From Parcubacteria group bacterium M6-OD1-3 (GTDB lineage Bacteria; Patescibacteriota; Minisyncoccia; Moranbacterales; UBA9337): a DNA stretch of 53,001 bases. Each line of letters starts with the position of its first letter. The first letter of the stretch is position 1. Shown here piece after piece: positions 39,492 through 47,100 of this stretch. Below the pieces are notes generated by a model. The model searched no databases. It was not told the origin of the DNA and worked only from the letters and a program-made list of their open reading frames with translations. Both the position numbers and the translations under genes were made by a program. The stretch is from the NCBI GenBank assembly GCA_003056165.1, contig LSNR01000009.1, positions 1-53,001 of the forward strand. The letters are read 5' to 3'.

Positions 39492-41066
39492 ATGTTTGAT
39501 ATTATTATCAAAAATGGAGTAATCATTGATGGAAGTGGTAAATCTATGTACAGAGGTGATGTCGGAATAAAGGATGATGAAATTTCAGAAATAGGAGAAT
39601 TAAATAATGACAAGGCGGAAATTGAAATTGATGCTGAGGGAAAATATGTTGCTCCCGGATTCATTGATGTTAATAATCACTCTGATACCAAATGGAGAAT
39701 TTTTGCCGACCCGAATTTGAGAAGTCTAATCCATCAGGGTATTACAACTATTATTGGTGGTAATTGTGGCTCGTCTTTAGCACCTCTGGATAATTTTGAA
39801 ATGATTAAAGCAATTCGTAAATGGTTGGATGTGACAAAAATAAATATCAACTGGGTAACAATGAAAGAATTTCTTAAAGAAGTTGAAAGAACCAGACTAG
39901 CGGTTAATTTCGGAACATTAGTTGGGCATAGTACGATGAGACGAGGAATTGTTGGAGATTCAATTGATAATATGGAAGACATAGAATTGCAAGAAATGAA
40001 AAGACTTATTCAAAAATCTTTAAAGGAGGGTGCTTTGGGTTTGTCGGTTGGTTTGGCTTATTCGCATGCCAAACTGGCGTCGCAAAAAGAATTGCAAGAG
40101 TTAGCAAAATTAATTGCTTCCAGAAAAAAAATATATACGGCACACATCAGAGATGAATCTGATTCAATTCTAGAATCACTTGATGAAATGATTGAAATAG
40201 CCAAAGAAACAAATGTTAAGCTTCAAATATCTCATTTAAAAATTATGGGAGAGAAAAACTGGTCTCTTATGGATGAGGCTTTGGCAAGAATTGATAAGGC
40301 AAAAAAGGAAGGTGTTGATATTGGGTTTGATGTTTATCCATATACAGCGACAGGGTCGGTGTTATATACATTTCTACCAAATTGGGTTTCACGAGGAGGA
40401 AGAAGAATTATGATAAGTAGATTGAAAGATGCTGACATTAGAAAAAAAATAATTAAAGAAATGAAAGCTGATAGTATTGATTATCAAAAAATTCTTGTTG
40501 CCGATTATCCACTCATTAACAGTACTGGTGTGCATAGGTCGGTTAGTGATATTGCTAAATCTCAAAATAAAGAAATTGAAGAAATTATTATTGATTTGCT
40601 AATAGCTAGCGATGGTCAAATTATTACAATTACAAAAATATTAAGTGAAGAAAATTTGAACAAAGCCATTAAGCATCCGTTAGCTATAATTTCGTCAAAT
40701 GGTTCTGGTTATGGAATTTCTCACAAAGGTAACGGTGAGTTGGTTCATCCGCGAGACTTCGGTTCTTTCCCTAAAATATTAAAACACTATGTTAAAAAAA
40801 TGAGAATACTGGAGTGGGAAGAGGCGATAAATAAAATGACTGGTAAGCCAGCGGAAAGATTTGGAATTAAAAAACGAGGAGTAATTAAAAAAGGAAATTT
40901 TGCCGATATTATAGTGATAGACCCAGAAACAATAGAAGATAAAGCAACAATTAATAAGCCATACCAATATGCAACTGGCATTGATTATGTTGTAGTAAAT
41001 GGGAAAGTTGCTGTTGAAAATGGTGAATATTTGGAAACAAGAAGTGGCGAAATTATTTCTTTTTAA
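39492..41066 (+). CDS. N-acyl-D-amino-acid deacylase-like amidohydrolase with altered active site
   Basis: Amidohydrolase-superfamily protein of the D-aminoacylase type. 'MFDIIIKNGVIIDGSGKSMY' is the small beta-sandwich and 'YVAPGFIDVNNHSDTKWRI' begins the barrel. 'TTIIGGNCGSSLAPL' gives C92, and 'YTAHIRDESD' and 'LQISHLKIMG' give H218 and H248, matching the Cys and two His that bind the essential zinc in characterised D-aminoacylases. However, the first residue of the HxH pair is asparagine (N61, then H63). The segment usually reading GSDG with the catalytic aspartate reads 'ISSNGSGYG' (N403). 524 aa is normal. The enzyme may have altered or lost activity. It follows gap by 27 bp. Confidence 0.8.
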   Translation: MFDIIIKNGVIIDGSGKSMYRGDVGIKDDEISEIGELNNDKAEIEIDAEGKYVAPGFIDVNNHSDTKWRIFADPNLRSLIHQGITTIIGGNCGSSLAPLDNFEMIKAIRKWLDVTKININWVTMKEFLKEVERTRLAVNFGTLVGHSTMRRGIVGDSIDNMEDIELQEMKRLIQKSLKEGALGLSVGLAYSHAKLASQKELQELAKLIASRKKIYTAHIRDESDSILESLDEMIEIAKETNVKLQISHLKIMGEKNWSLMDEALARIDKAKKEGVDIGFDVYPYTATGSVLYTFLPNWVSRGGRRIMISRLKDADIRKKIIKEMKADSIDYQKILVADYPLINSTGVHRSVSDIAKSQNKEIEEIIIDLLIASDGQIITITKILSEENLNKAIKHPLAIISSNGSGYGISHKGNGELVHPRDFGSFPKILKHYVKKMRILEWEEAINKMTGKPAERFGIKKRGVIKKGNFADIIVIDPETIEDKATINKPYQYATGIDYVVVNGKVAVENGEYLETRSGEIISF

Positions 41067-41100
41067 TAAAATTTTATAATTTTAAGGAGGATGTGAATTT

Positions 41101-41245
41101 CTAAACTATTTTTTTGTAGACATCAAACAAACTTGTCATCTCGGAAGGCACATTTGTTCTGGATTCCGGGTAATCGAAACTCTAAAACTCGCAAGCTCGT
41201 TAAGAGTTTCTGATTTCTGGAATGATAGGTAAAATAGACAAAAAT
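41101..41245. repeat. REP-like hairpin element in the 221-bp gap before murD
   Basis: gaaactct (41176-41183) pairs with agagtttc (41203-41210), around an inner aactcg..cgtt pair. On both sides stand the related words ttctggattcc and ttctggaatgat. The GC is higher than in the flanks. It reads like one unit of a dispersed intergenic palindrome. Upstream at 41083 aaggaggatgtga has a strong Shine-Dalgarno but leads to ATG-TGA only. Confidence 0.45.
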
Positions 41246-41287
41246 TATAAGTAATATCAGGATTTTTTATAATTAATCACGAAAAAT

Positions 41288-42688
41288 ATGACTTTGAATT
41301 ATTTTAAGAACAAAAAAATAACAGTATTTGGTTTGGGTTTACTGGGCGGTGGTTTGGGCGTGGTTAAATTTTTGGCGAAGCACGGAGCAAAAAAAATTAT
41401 TATTACTGATATAAAAACTGAAAAACAGTTAAAAAAAACTGTAGAAAAATTGAAAGGTTTTAATAATATTGAATTAGTATTAGGTTATCATCGAATTGAA
41501 GATTTTACTAAAGTGGATATGGTTATAAAAAACCCTGGAATTTCTTGGGATAATAAATATATTAAACAAGCTTTGAATAAAAAAATTCCTGTTGAAATGG
41601 ATTCAAGTTTGTTTTTTAAACTTTGCAAAAATAAAATTATTGGCGTAACGGGAACAAAAGGGAAAACTACAATATCTTCAATGACTTTTGATATTTTAAA
41701 ATATGCCAAAAAAAATCCTGTAATGGTTGGAGTAGGGCAAGCATCGGTTTTAGATAAATTGGAAGTACTAAAAAAGAATTCTTTGGTTGTTTTTGAATTG
41801 TCTAGCTGGCGATTATCGGCATTAGGTCGAGCCAAGTTAAGTCCATCCGTTGCTGTTTTTAAAAATATTTTGCCGGACCATTTAAATTATTATAAAGGAA
41901 TGAAAGAGTATTTTAACGACAAAAAGAATATTTTTCAATATCAAAAGCCATCAGATTGGTTGATTGTTAATAGTGATGATGAAAAATTAAAAGAAATGTT
42001 GTTGACTGTTAAATCGCAGATTGTAGAATTTTCTCTTAAAGAACAACGACATGGAAGGTCTGTTTTCTGTAAAGATGGAGCTATTTATATAAATGATGGT
42101 ATTGATGTTAGAAAATTGGTAACTACAGATGAGCTTAAATTGTATTCCAATCATAGCATTGCTAATGTTTTGGCATCAATTGGCGTCGCTTTTGTTTGCG
42201 GTTTGAAGCTGGATGAAATAAAGAAAGCTGTAACAAAAATTAATTTGATAGCACATCGAATGGAATTTGTAGATAAGATAAATGACATTAAATACTATAA
42301 TGATAGCGCAGCGACTATTCCACAAGCGTCTATTGCAGCGATTGAATCTTTCAATAAGCCTGTAATTTTAATTGCCGGTGGGTCAGATAAGAATCTTGAT
42401 TTTTCTGAATTAGGAAGAGTCATTGCTAAGAAAGTAAAAGGGGTTGTTTTTTTGAAAGGAGAGGCCACTGAAAAATTGATTAAAGAAATTAAGAAAAATA
42501 TGCCCGAAAGAGAACATACAAAGTTTGAAATAAAAGACTCTATGCGAAAGGCAGTAGAAGAAGCAACTCGTTGTGCAGAAGCTGGTGATATTATTCTTCT
42601 TTCTCCAGGCTCGGCAAGTTTTGGTGTCTTTGCTAATGAATTTGACCGAGGCGATAGATTTAAAAATGCAGTTAAAAACTTTAAATAA
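41288..42688 (+). CDS. murD: UDP-N-acetylmuramoyl-L-alanine--D-glutamate ligase
   Basis: Cytoplasmic peptidoglycan-precursor ligase. 'KKITVFGLGLLGGGLGVVKF' is the UDP-binding Rossmann start, 'VIKNPGISWDNKYIKQAL' is the MurD-specific segment, and 'IIGVTGTKGKTTISSMTF' (about residues 118-135) is the ATP P-loop. 'VFELSSWRL' and 'NILPDHLNYYKGMKEYFNDKKNIF' provide the Mg and substrate residues, and the C-terminal domain has 'LIAGGSDKNLDFSELG' and 'LLSPGSASFGVFANEFDRGD'. At 466 aa it is normal. It is isolated from other mur genes. Two convergent terminators follow. Confidence 0.95.
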   Translation: MTLNYFKNKKITVFGLGLLGGGLGVVKFLAKHGAKKIIITDIKTEKQLKKTVEKLKGFNNIELVLGYHRIEDFTKVDMVIKNPGISWDNKYIKQALNKKIPVEMDSSLFFKLCKNKIIGVTGTKGKTTISSMTFDILKYAKKNPVMVGVGQASVLDKLEVLKKNSLVVFELSSWRLSALGRAKLSPSVAVFKNILPDHLNYYKGMKEYFNDKKNIFQYQKPSDWLIVNSDDEKLKEMLLTVKSQIVEFSLKEQRHGRSVFCKDGAIYINDGIDVRKLVTTDELKLYSNHSIANVLASIGVAFVCGLKLDEIKKAVTKINLIAHRMEFVDKINDIKYYNDSAATIPQASIAAIESFNKPVILIAGGSDKNLDFSELGRVIAKKVKGVVFLKGEATEKLIKEIKKNMPEREHTKFEIKDSMRKAVEEATRCAEAGDIILLSPGSASFGVFANEFDRGDRFKNAVKNFK

Positions 42689-42742
42689 ATTTTTTGTTGA
42701 CATAATCAAACAAAATAAATATCTTTGAAAAAAATAAAAAAG

Positions 42743-42771
42743 GGGATAGCGAATTGAATATTCGTTATCCC
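42743..42771 (-). terminator. Terminator of the lipoprotein gene (minus strand)
   Basis: gggatagcgaat / attcgttatccc with a 5-base loop. On the minus strand it is followed by a CCTTTTTTATTTTTTT-like tract. Confidence 0.8.
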
Positions 42772-42785
42772 TCTTTTGGTTGAGA

Positions 42786-42818
42786 CCCGCTTTATCTTAT
42801 TGTTGGCGGGATTTTTTT
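42786..42818 (+). terminator. Terminator of murD
   Basis: cccgc...gcggg with a 15-base loop and seven T residues on the plus strand. It overlaps the stop codon of the convergent lipoprotein gene by two bases. Confidence 0.7.
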
Positions 42819-43356
42819 ATTGAAGTTGCCAACTACCGTTAGCATCTCTGCAGGCGGTAGTGTATGTCTTCTCTCGCCGACCATCGATGATGGCGACGAT
42901 TTCTGCTTTTCGACATACTTTTTCGGGTTGCCGATATCGCTGTTGCTGATATTGGCGACGCTGATATTGTTGCCGTCGATATTGGCGACGATGAGGTTGA
43001 GTTCTCTGGGGCGGTTGATGATAAGATCGCTCCGGAGTTACCCAATACTCATTATGAGTATCAGGGTTGACCCAAGCTTGGGTCAATCCTGATGCTCCTG
43101 TTTCATAGACATTGTTTAATTGTCGTCGGTCGAATTTGTCCATTTCGTTGCCGACGATATAGCCGAGCATAGTGCCGACGGCTATTCCAATGAGAGTGGC
43201 TTCGGTGTTATGACCGATCATCTGTCCGATGAGAGCCCCTCCCACAGCTCCGCCTGCAGTGGTCATTGTTGTTGACAGCCGTTGCATATCTGCACAGGCT
43301 GAAATGAAAAAGATACAGATTGCTATTGCCATAACACAAAAAAGTTTGCTTTTCAT
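42817..43356 (-). CDS. 17-kDa-surface-antigen-like glycine-zipper lipoprotein
   Basis: The start is ATG 43356 (MKSKLFCVMAIAICIFFISA), with ggaggt seven bases upstream; the track start 15 bp earlier lies inside that motif. A signal peptide ends in the lipobox 'FISAC', giving a lipid-anchored cysteine. 'GGAVGGALIGQMIGHNTEATLIGIAVGTMLGYIVG' is a glycine-zipper 2TM domain. A long Q/R/Y-rich stretch follows, and the end 'VCRKAEIVAIIDGRREKTYTTACRDANGSWQL' matches the RT0821/17-kDa antigen family of Proteobacteria. Such a protein is unexpected in a presumed monoderm-like candidate-phylum cell. The gene is visibly GC-richer than its neighbours and has a strong Shine-Dalgarno motif, so horizontal acquisition is likely. 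Confidence 0.8.
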   Translation of the reverse strand: MKSKLFCVMAIAICIFFISACADMQRLSTTMTTAGGAVGGALIGQMIGHNTEATLIGIAVGTMLGYIVGNEMDKFDRRQLNNVYETGASGLTQAWVNPDTHNEYWVTPERSYHQPPQRTQPHRRQYRRQQYQRRQYQQQRYRQPEKVCRKAEIVAIIDGRREKTYTTACRDANGSWQLQ

Positions 43357-43508
43357 TTCCTTTACCTCCATTTTTTTGGCAAGCGAATTAGTTCGCCTGT
43401 CTTTTTTAAATATACTTTGAATCTAACTAATAAATAACTAAAAAGTTATCATATGAGTATAATAGATAAAGCTTAAAAAGTCAATAATTTTAGTAGCAAT
43501 AAATTTTG

Positions 43509-43543
43509 GTAACGTACCATGGTACGTTACTTGGTACGTTACT
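43509..43543. promoter_or_regulatory. Operator-like palindrome with tandem half-site
   Basis: gtaacgtaccatggtacgttac (22-bp perfect palindrome, 43509-43530), with its right half repeated directly as tggtacgttact at 43520 and 43532. It lies upstream of the lipoprotein gene on one side and of small ORFs on the other. This looks like three half-sites for a dimeric regulator. Confidence 0.5.
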
Positions 43544-43594
43544 AAAAATTGAAAAAGCTTACGGAAAGTTGTGAAAATAAGAAGCGGATAAAAA

Positions 43595-43684
43595 ATGGTT
43601 GTTAAAAAAAATAGGAAAGGATTGATAAATATGTATATAGCGCATATGTTGAAGTTAAGGTCAGCTAAGGGTGCTATTTTTTAG
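43595..43684 (+). CDS. Possible basic microprotein (29 aa)
   Basis: ATG 43595 opens MVVKKNRKGLINMYIAHMLK and stops at TAG 43684, inside a terminator-like hairpin. It is strongly basic. There is no Shine-Dalgarno motif and no homolog I recognise, so it may be chance. The 749-bp gap 43357-44105 otherwise holds the operator-like palindrome, a terminator, an extended -10 promoter, a second tiny ORF and a 40-bp palindrome. Confidence 0.2.
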   Translation: MVVKKNRKGLINMYIAHMLKLRSAKGAIF

Positions 43685-43694
43685 CACCTATTTT
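43670..43694 (+). terminator. Terminator-like hairpin
   Basis: ggtgcta / tagcacc with a T-rich loop, then tatttttt. It would end a transcript coming from the operator region at 43.5 kb. Confidence 0.6.
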
Positions 43695-43824
43695 TTAAAA
43701 AATAGAATAATACTGAAAATTATCAATCGTTAGTAAAAAATGTGATAAAGTAAAAAACGGAAACAATTAATAAAAAAACAAAGACCACTGGCACAACACT
43801 TTCTATACAAGTAACTTCATTTTA

Positions 43825-43833
43825 TGATATAAT
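43825..43833 (+). promoter_or_regulatory. Extended -10 promoter
   Basis: tgatataat is a perfect TGnTATAAT. No good -35 is seen 17 bp upstream, as is allowed for extended -10 promoters. It would drive the 43883 ORF and tsaE. Confidence 0.5.
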
Positions 43834-43882
43834 TTAAAATAAAACGAAAGAGGAAAAGTTAATTAACTTTAAAATTAAAACA

Positions 43883-43966
43883 ATGAGAAACTCAAAGAAA
43901 AAGCATAAAATATGGCATACAACTGGACGGAAAGCTGTCTTATATAGAAGATTTGTCCATCTATAG
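43883..43966 (+). CDS. Possible basic microprotein (27 aa)
   Basis: ATG 43883, MRNSKKKHKIWHTTGRKAVL, stop TAG 43966. It is preceded by an extended -10 promoter about 50 bp upstream and gaaagaggaaaag in the leader. It has ten K/R residues. I recognise no family; a leader peptide for tsaE or a chance ORF are both possible. Confidence 0.25.
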   Translation: MRNSKKKHKIWHTTGRKAVLYRRFVHL

Positions 43967-44050
43967 GTGAGTTAAATATCTTTGATAAAAAAACCAATTT
44001 AGACAAAGGTAAAAAAATAAAAACACAAACCATAAAACATTAAATTTTTA

Positions 44051-44090
44051 AGGTAATCATTTTCCCACGGCCGTGGGAAAATGATTACCT
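44051..44090. repeat. 40-bp perfect palindrome abutting tsaE
   Basis: aggtaatcattttcccacgg (44051-44070) is followed with no spacer by its exact reverse complement (44071-44090). The central cccacggccgtggg is GC-rich. In RNA it would form a very stable hairpin in the leader, 15 bases before the chosen tsaE start. It has no T-run. Confidence 0.9.
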
Positions 44091-44105
44091 ATGAATTGTT
44101 GGATG

Positions 44106-44549
44106 ATGAAAAAAATAATAACAAAAAATGCGGAAGAGACTAAGAAATTGGGAATGGGAATTGCCGATAAATTTCAGGGTGGAGAAATTATTTGTTTGGA
44201 AGGTGATTTGGGTGCGGGAAAAACAACTTTTTCTCAAGGACTTTTGCAAGGATTGGGAGCAGAGGGTCCTTATACCAGCCCGACTTTTGTAGTGATGAAG
44301 GAATATAAAACCAAAAGTAGAAATATTTATCATATTGATGCTTACAGAATTAATAAAGAAGATGTTTTGGAACTAGGTTGGGAAGAATTGGTTGCGGATA
44401 AAAGTAATGTTATAATATTGGAGTGGCCGGAAAAAATAAAAAAAATAATTCCCGAAAATTCCCTATGGATAAAATTCCGGCATTTAGATAAAAACAAGAG
44501 AGAAATAATTTATAGACCTTTTGTAAATAAGATTTCAAAGAAAATTTAA
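44106..44549 (+). CDS. tsaE: tRNA threonylcarbamoyladenosine biosynthesis ATPase TsaE
   Basis: P-loop ATPase that works with TsaB and TsaD to place threonylcarbamoyl on A37 of tRNA. Walker A is in 'IICLEGDLGAGKTTFSQGLL' and 'TSPTFVVMKEYKTKSRNIYHIDAYRI' is the family's second block. 'LELGWEELVADKSNVIILEWPEKI' completes it. ATG 44106 (MKKIITKNAEETKKLGMG) is preferred over the track start 44091, which would place five residues in the flank of a 40-bp palindrome. The product is 147 aa, normal for TsaE. With the TsaC-like gene at 870 it shows the t6A pathway is present; tsaB and tsaD are outside the window. Confidence 0.93.
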   Translation: MKKIITKNAEETKKLGMGIADKFQGGEIICLEGDLGAGKTTFSQGLLQGLGAEGPYTSPTFVVMKEYKTKSRNIYHIDAYRINKEDVLELGWEELVADKSNVIILEWPEKIKKIIPENSLWIKFRHLDKNKREIIYRPFVNKISKKI

Positions 44550-44693
44550 GATATTTTTTTTAAAACGCAGTTAAGAAAACTTTTGCAATACTTTAGTATC
44601 GGGAAAGTTTATGAAACAAGTTTTGGGAAAAATAGATAAATTTTGGTGAAAAAATTAGTTTGAAAAAGGTCTAATAATAAATAATATAAAATT

Positions 44694-45407
44694 ATGAATA
44701 AAAAAAATTTAGTATTTTTGGACACGGAGACAACGGGAAATGATTTAGAAAAAGACCGCTTATGTCAAGTGTGTTATAAGATTGGCGATAAAATTGTAAC
44801 GAAAAATTTCAAGCCAGAAATTCCAATATCAATCAAAGCGATGAGTATAACACATATTACCAATAAAATGGTAGAGAATGAAGAGAAATTTGCGAATAGT
44901 CAAACCAAAAAAGATTTGGAAAAAACATTGGCGAATAATATCTTGGTGGCACACAATGCTAAATTTGATATCGCAATGCTTAGTTCGGATGGGGTGGCGG
45001 TGGAGCGAAATATTTGTACTTTGCGATTGGCGCGCTATTTGGATGAGCAACAAGAAATTCCGGAATATAATTTGCAATTTTTGCGATATTATTACGGAAT
45101 AGAAATTGATGTCAATCCGCACAGCGCAGAAGGTGATGTTTTAGTATTAGAGGCTATTTTTAAACATCTTTATGTTCAAGCAAAAGAGAAATTTGAGACT
45201 GAAGATGAAAATGAAATTATTGAAAAAATGATTAAAATTTCCGCGAACCCGTCATTGATTAGGCGATTTACTTTTGGCAAACATCAAGGTCGATTATTGA
45301 CGGATGTCGTGGCGGAAGACCGAGGTTATCTCGAATGGCTTTTGGCTCAAAAAGAAAAGGATGAAGACGAGGATTGGATTTACAGTTTGAGATATTATTT
45401 GGGATAA
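44694..45407 (+). CDS. DnaQ-like 3'-5' exonuclease with C-terminal DUF3820-type domain
   Basis: DEDD exonuclease: ExoI 'NLVFLDTETTGNDLEKDRLC', ExoII 'NILVAHNAKFDIAML', ExoIII 'NPHSAEGDVLVLEAIF' with the H and final D of the DEDDh type. After residue about 180, 'IRRFTFGKHQGRLLTDVVAEDRGYLEWLL' is a small domain of the DUF3820 (QSregVF) kind, often fused to or near exonucleases. At 237 aa it is longer than the bare nuclease core. It may be a proofreading subunit, RNase T-like, or a repair nuclease; no polymerase alpha subunit is near. The ATG follows an AT-rich leader. Confidence 0.85.
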   Translation: MNKKNLVFLDTETTGNDLEKDRLCQVCYKIGDKIVTKNFKPEIPISIKAMSITHITNKMVENEEKFANSQTKKDLEKTLANNILVAHNAKFDIAMLSSDGVAVERNICTLRLARYLDEQQEIPEYNLQFLRYYYGIEIDVNPHSAEGDVLVLEAIFKHLYVQAKEKFETEDENEIIEKMIKISANPSLIRRFTFGKHQGRLLTDVVAEDRGYLEWLLAQKEKDEDEDWIYSLRYYLG

Positions 45408-45474
45408 GGTATATTCATAAAACCATTTAAAAAAGTTTCAAAGAATGATATTTTGATAATTGAATATAAAGGGG

Positions 45475-45606
45475 GTATCTTTAGATGAAATGATATAGGT
45501 TGAAATTCCTGTTCCGGAAGGTTCTGTGATTTTAATAACAGCTTTTGAGAAGTTTTTATGGGAAAATAATTTATCGAAAGAAATAAATTTAGAATTAAAA
45601 AAGTAA
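45475..45606 (+). pseudogene. Possible decayed coding fragment
   Basis: One frame reads VSLDEMI-stop-VEIPVPEGSVILITAFEKFLW and continues to TAA at 45606, with a single TAG at 45496-45498. The upstream words DILIIEYKGG lie in another frame. It reads like protein but no family is recognised, and the antisense ORF of the track is a shadow. It occupies most of the 336-bp gap between the exonuclease gene and rarA. Confidence 0.3.
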
Positions 45607-45743
45607 ATCTTAATAAACTTCAAATTGTTAAAAAGCAATCAAAATATTATCTAGAAGATTTGTGGAAAAATTTAGTTTGGAAAATTCGGTGTATAGACGG
45701 TATTAATGTTTTGAGTTATGTGGGTTTAACAGAGTTTAACGTT

Positions 45744-46949
45744 ATGGATAATAAAAAGAAATTAAATGTGCCTCTTGCCGAGCGGATGCGACCAAATTCG
45801 TTGAAAGAATTTTTTGGACAAGAGGAACTGATTAGTGAAAATTCTTATTTGAAAAAAGTTATTGATACTGATAGCGTTTCTTCAATGATTTTTTGGGGAC
45901 CGCCCGGATCGGGAAAAACAACGCTGGCTTCAATAATTGCCAAGGAAACCAAGGCTGATTTTGTTGGAATAAGTGCTGTTAATAGTGGTGTTAAAAAATT
46001 GAAAGAAGTTGTTGAAATGGCAAAGGAAAACAAAAAAGAAAGACGACAAACAATTTTGTTCATAGATGAAATTCATCGCTGGAATAAAGCTCAGCAAGAT
46101 AGATTGTTGCCATATATTGAAAATGGGACACTAGTCCTAATCGGAGCGACAACGGAAAATCCCAGCTTTGAAGTAAATTCCGCCCTCCTGTCAAGAACGC
46201 GAGTTTTTGTTTTACATAAATTAAAAAAAGAAGATATTGAGAAGATAATAAAAAGAGCTTTGAATAGTAGAGAGAAAGGACTTGATAAAAATCAAATTAA
46301 AATAGATGATAAAACAATAAAAATTTTAGCGGAGATTTCCAATGGTGATGCTCGGATGGCGCTTAATGTTTTGGAAGCTTGCGCTAAGCAGGATAAAGTT
46401 ATTGATGTTGATTTGATAAAAAAAGTTTTGCAAAAAAGTACTTTGGTTTACGATAAAAATGGCGATGAACATTATAATATTATTTCAGCTTTGCATAAGT
46501 CTATGCGTGGAGGTGATGCAGATGCTTCTGTGTATTGGTTGGCAAGAATGTTGGAAGGTGGAGAGGATCCGATCTATATTGCCAGAAGACTTGTTCGGTT
46601 TGCTTCGGAAGATATTGGTTTGGCAAACAATACGGCATTACTTTTGGCTAACGCGACTTTTGACGCTTGTCAAAAATTAGGGATACCTGAATGCAATGTA
46701 CATTTGTCGCAGTGTGTAATTTACCTGGCTAAATCAACTAAAAGTATTGTTGCTTATAAGGCATATAATAGGGCGGTAGAAGATGTGAAAAAATTTGGAA
46801 ATTTGTCGGTGCCTTTACATATCAGAAATGCGTCAACATCTTTGATGAAAGAATTGAATTATGGAAAGGGATATAAATACACTCCAGAGGAAGATAGTAT
46901 CGCTCAAGAATATTTGCCGGAAAAACTAAAAGGCAAGAAATATGTCTAG
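45744..46949 (+). CDS. rarA: Replication-associated recombination protein A (MgsA/RarA)
   Basis: AAA+ ATPase acting at stalled replication forks. '[20 protein letters not shown]' is the family start, Walker A is '[16 protein letters not shown]' (about residue 52), Walker B '[24 protein letters not shown]', and sensor 1 '[20 protein letters not shown]'. The C-terminal tetramerisation region '[40 protein letters not shown]' is diagnostic. ATG 45744 gives [17 protein letters not shown], 401 aa, matching the usual N-terminus. The track's extra 28 residues from 45660 look non-homologous and have no supporting ribosome-binding site. Confidence 0.94.
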   Translation: MDNKKKLNVPLAERMRPNSLKEFFGQEELISENSYLKKVIDTDSVSSMIFWGPPGSGKTTLASIIAKETKADFVGISAVNSGVKKLKEVVEMAKENKKERRQTILFIDEIHRWNKAQQDRLLPYIENGTLVLIGATTENPSFEVNSALLSRTRVFVLHKLKKEDIEKIIKRALNSREKGLDKNQIKIDDKTIKILAEISNGDARMALNVLEACAKQDKVIDVDLIKKVLQKSTLVYDKNGDEHYNIISALHKSMRGGDADASVYWLARMLEGGEDPIYIARRLVRFASEDIGLANNTALLLANATFDACQKLGIPECNVHLSQCVIYLAKSTKSIVAYKAYNRAVEDVKKFGNLSVPLHIRNASTSLMKELNYGKGYKYTPEEDSIAQEYLPEKLKGKKYV

Positions 46950-47040
46950 ATATGCTATTTGGTCGGTTGTGTTATTTTCAATAAATGATAAAATTTAAGG
47001 GTAGGATGTTCTATATCTAGAAATAATATAATCGACACAA

Positions 47041-47080
47041 TTAAGTGTATATTTAAATGGATATTTAAATATACACTTAA
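47041..47080 (+). promoter_or_regulatory. 18-bp-stem leader hairpin before the cysteine desulfurase
   Basis: ttaagtgtatatttaaat and its exact reverse complement are separated by ggat. A tataat at 47027-47032 would start transcription almost at the base of the stem, making this a 5'-terminal mRNA hairpin 20 bases before the ATG. Confidence 0.5.
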
Positions 47081-47100
47081 ATCTAATCAGGAATAAAAAT

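Noticed and set aside
41083-41097. Perfect aaggagg Shine-Dalgarno before ATG at 41091
   Set aside because: The ATG is followed at once by TGA, so no peptide is made. It may be a remnant or chance.
42820-43092. 90-aa plus-strand ORF opposite the lipoprotein gene
   Set aside because: The minus-strand product has a full signal peptide, lipobox and family C-terminus; this is the shadow.
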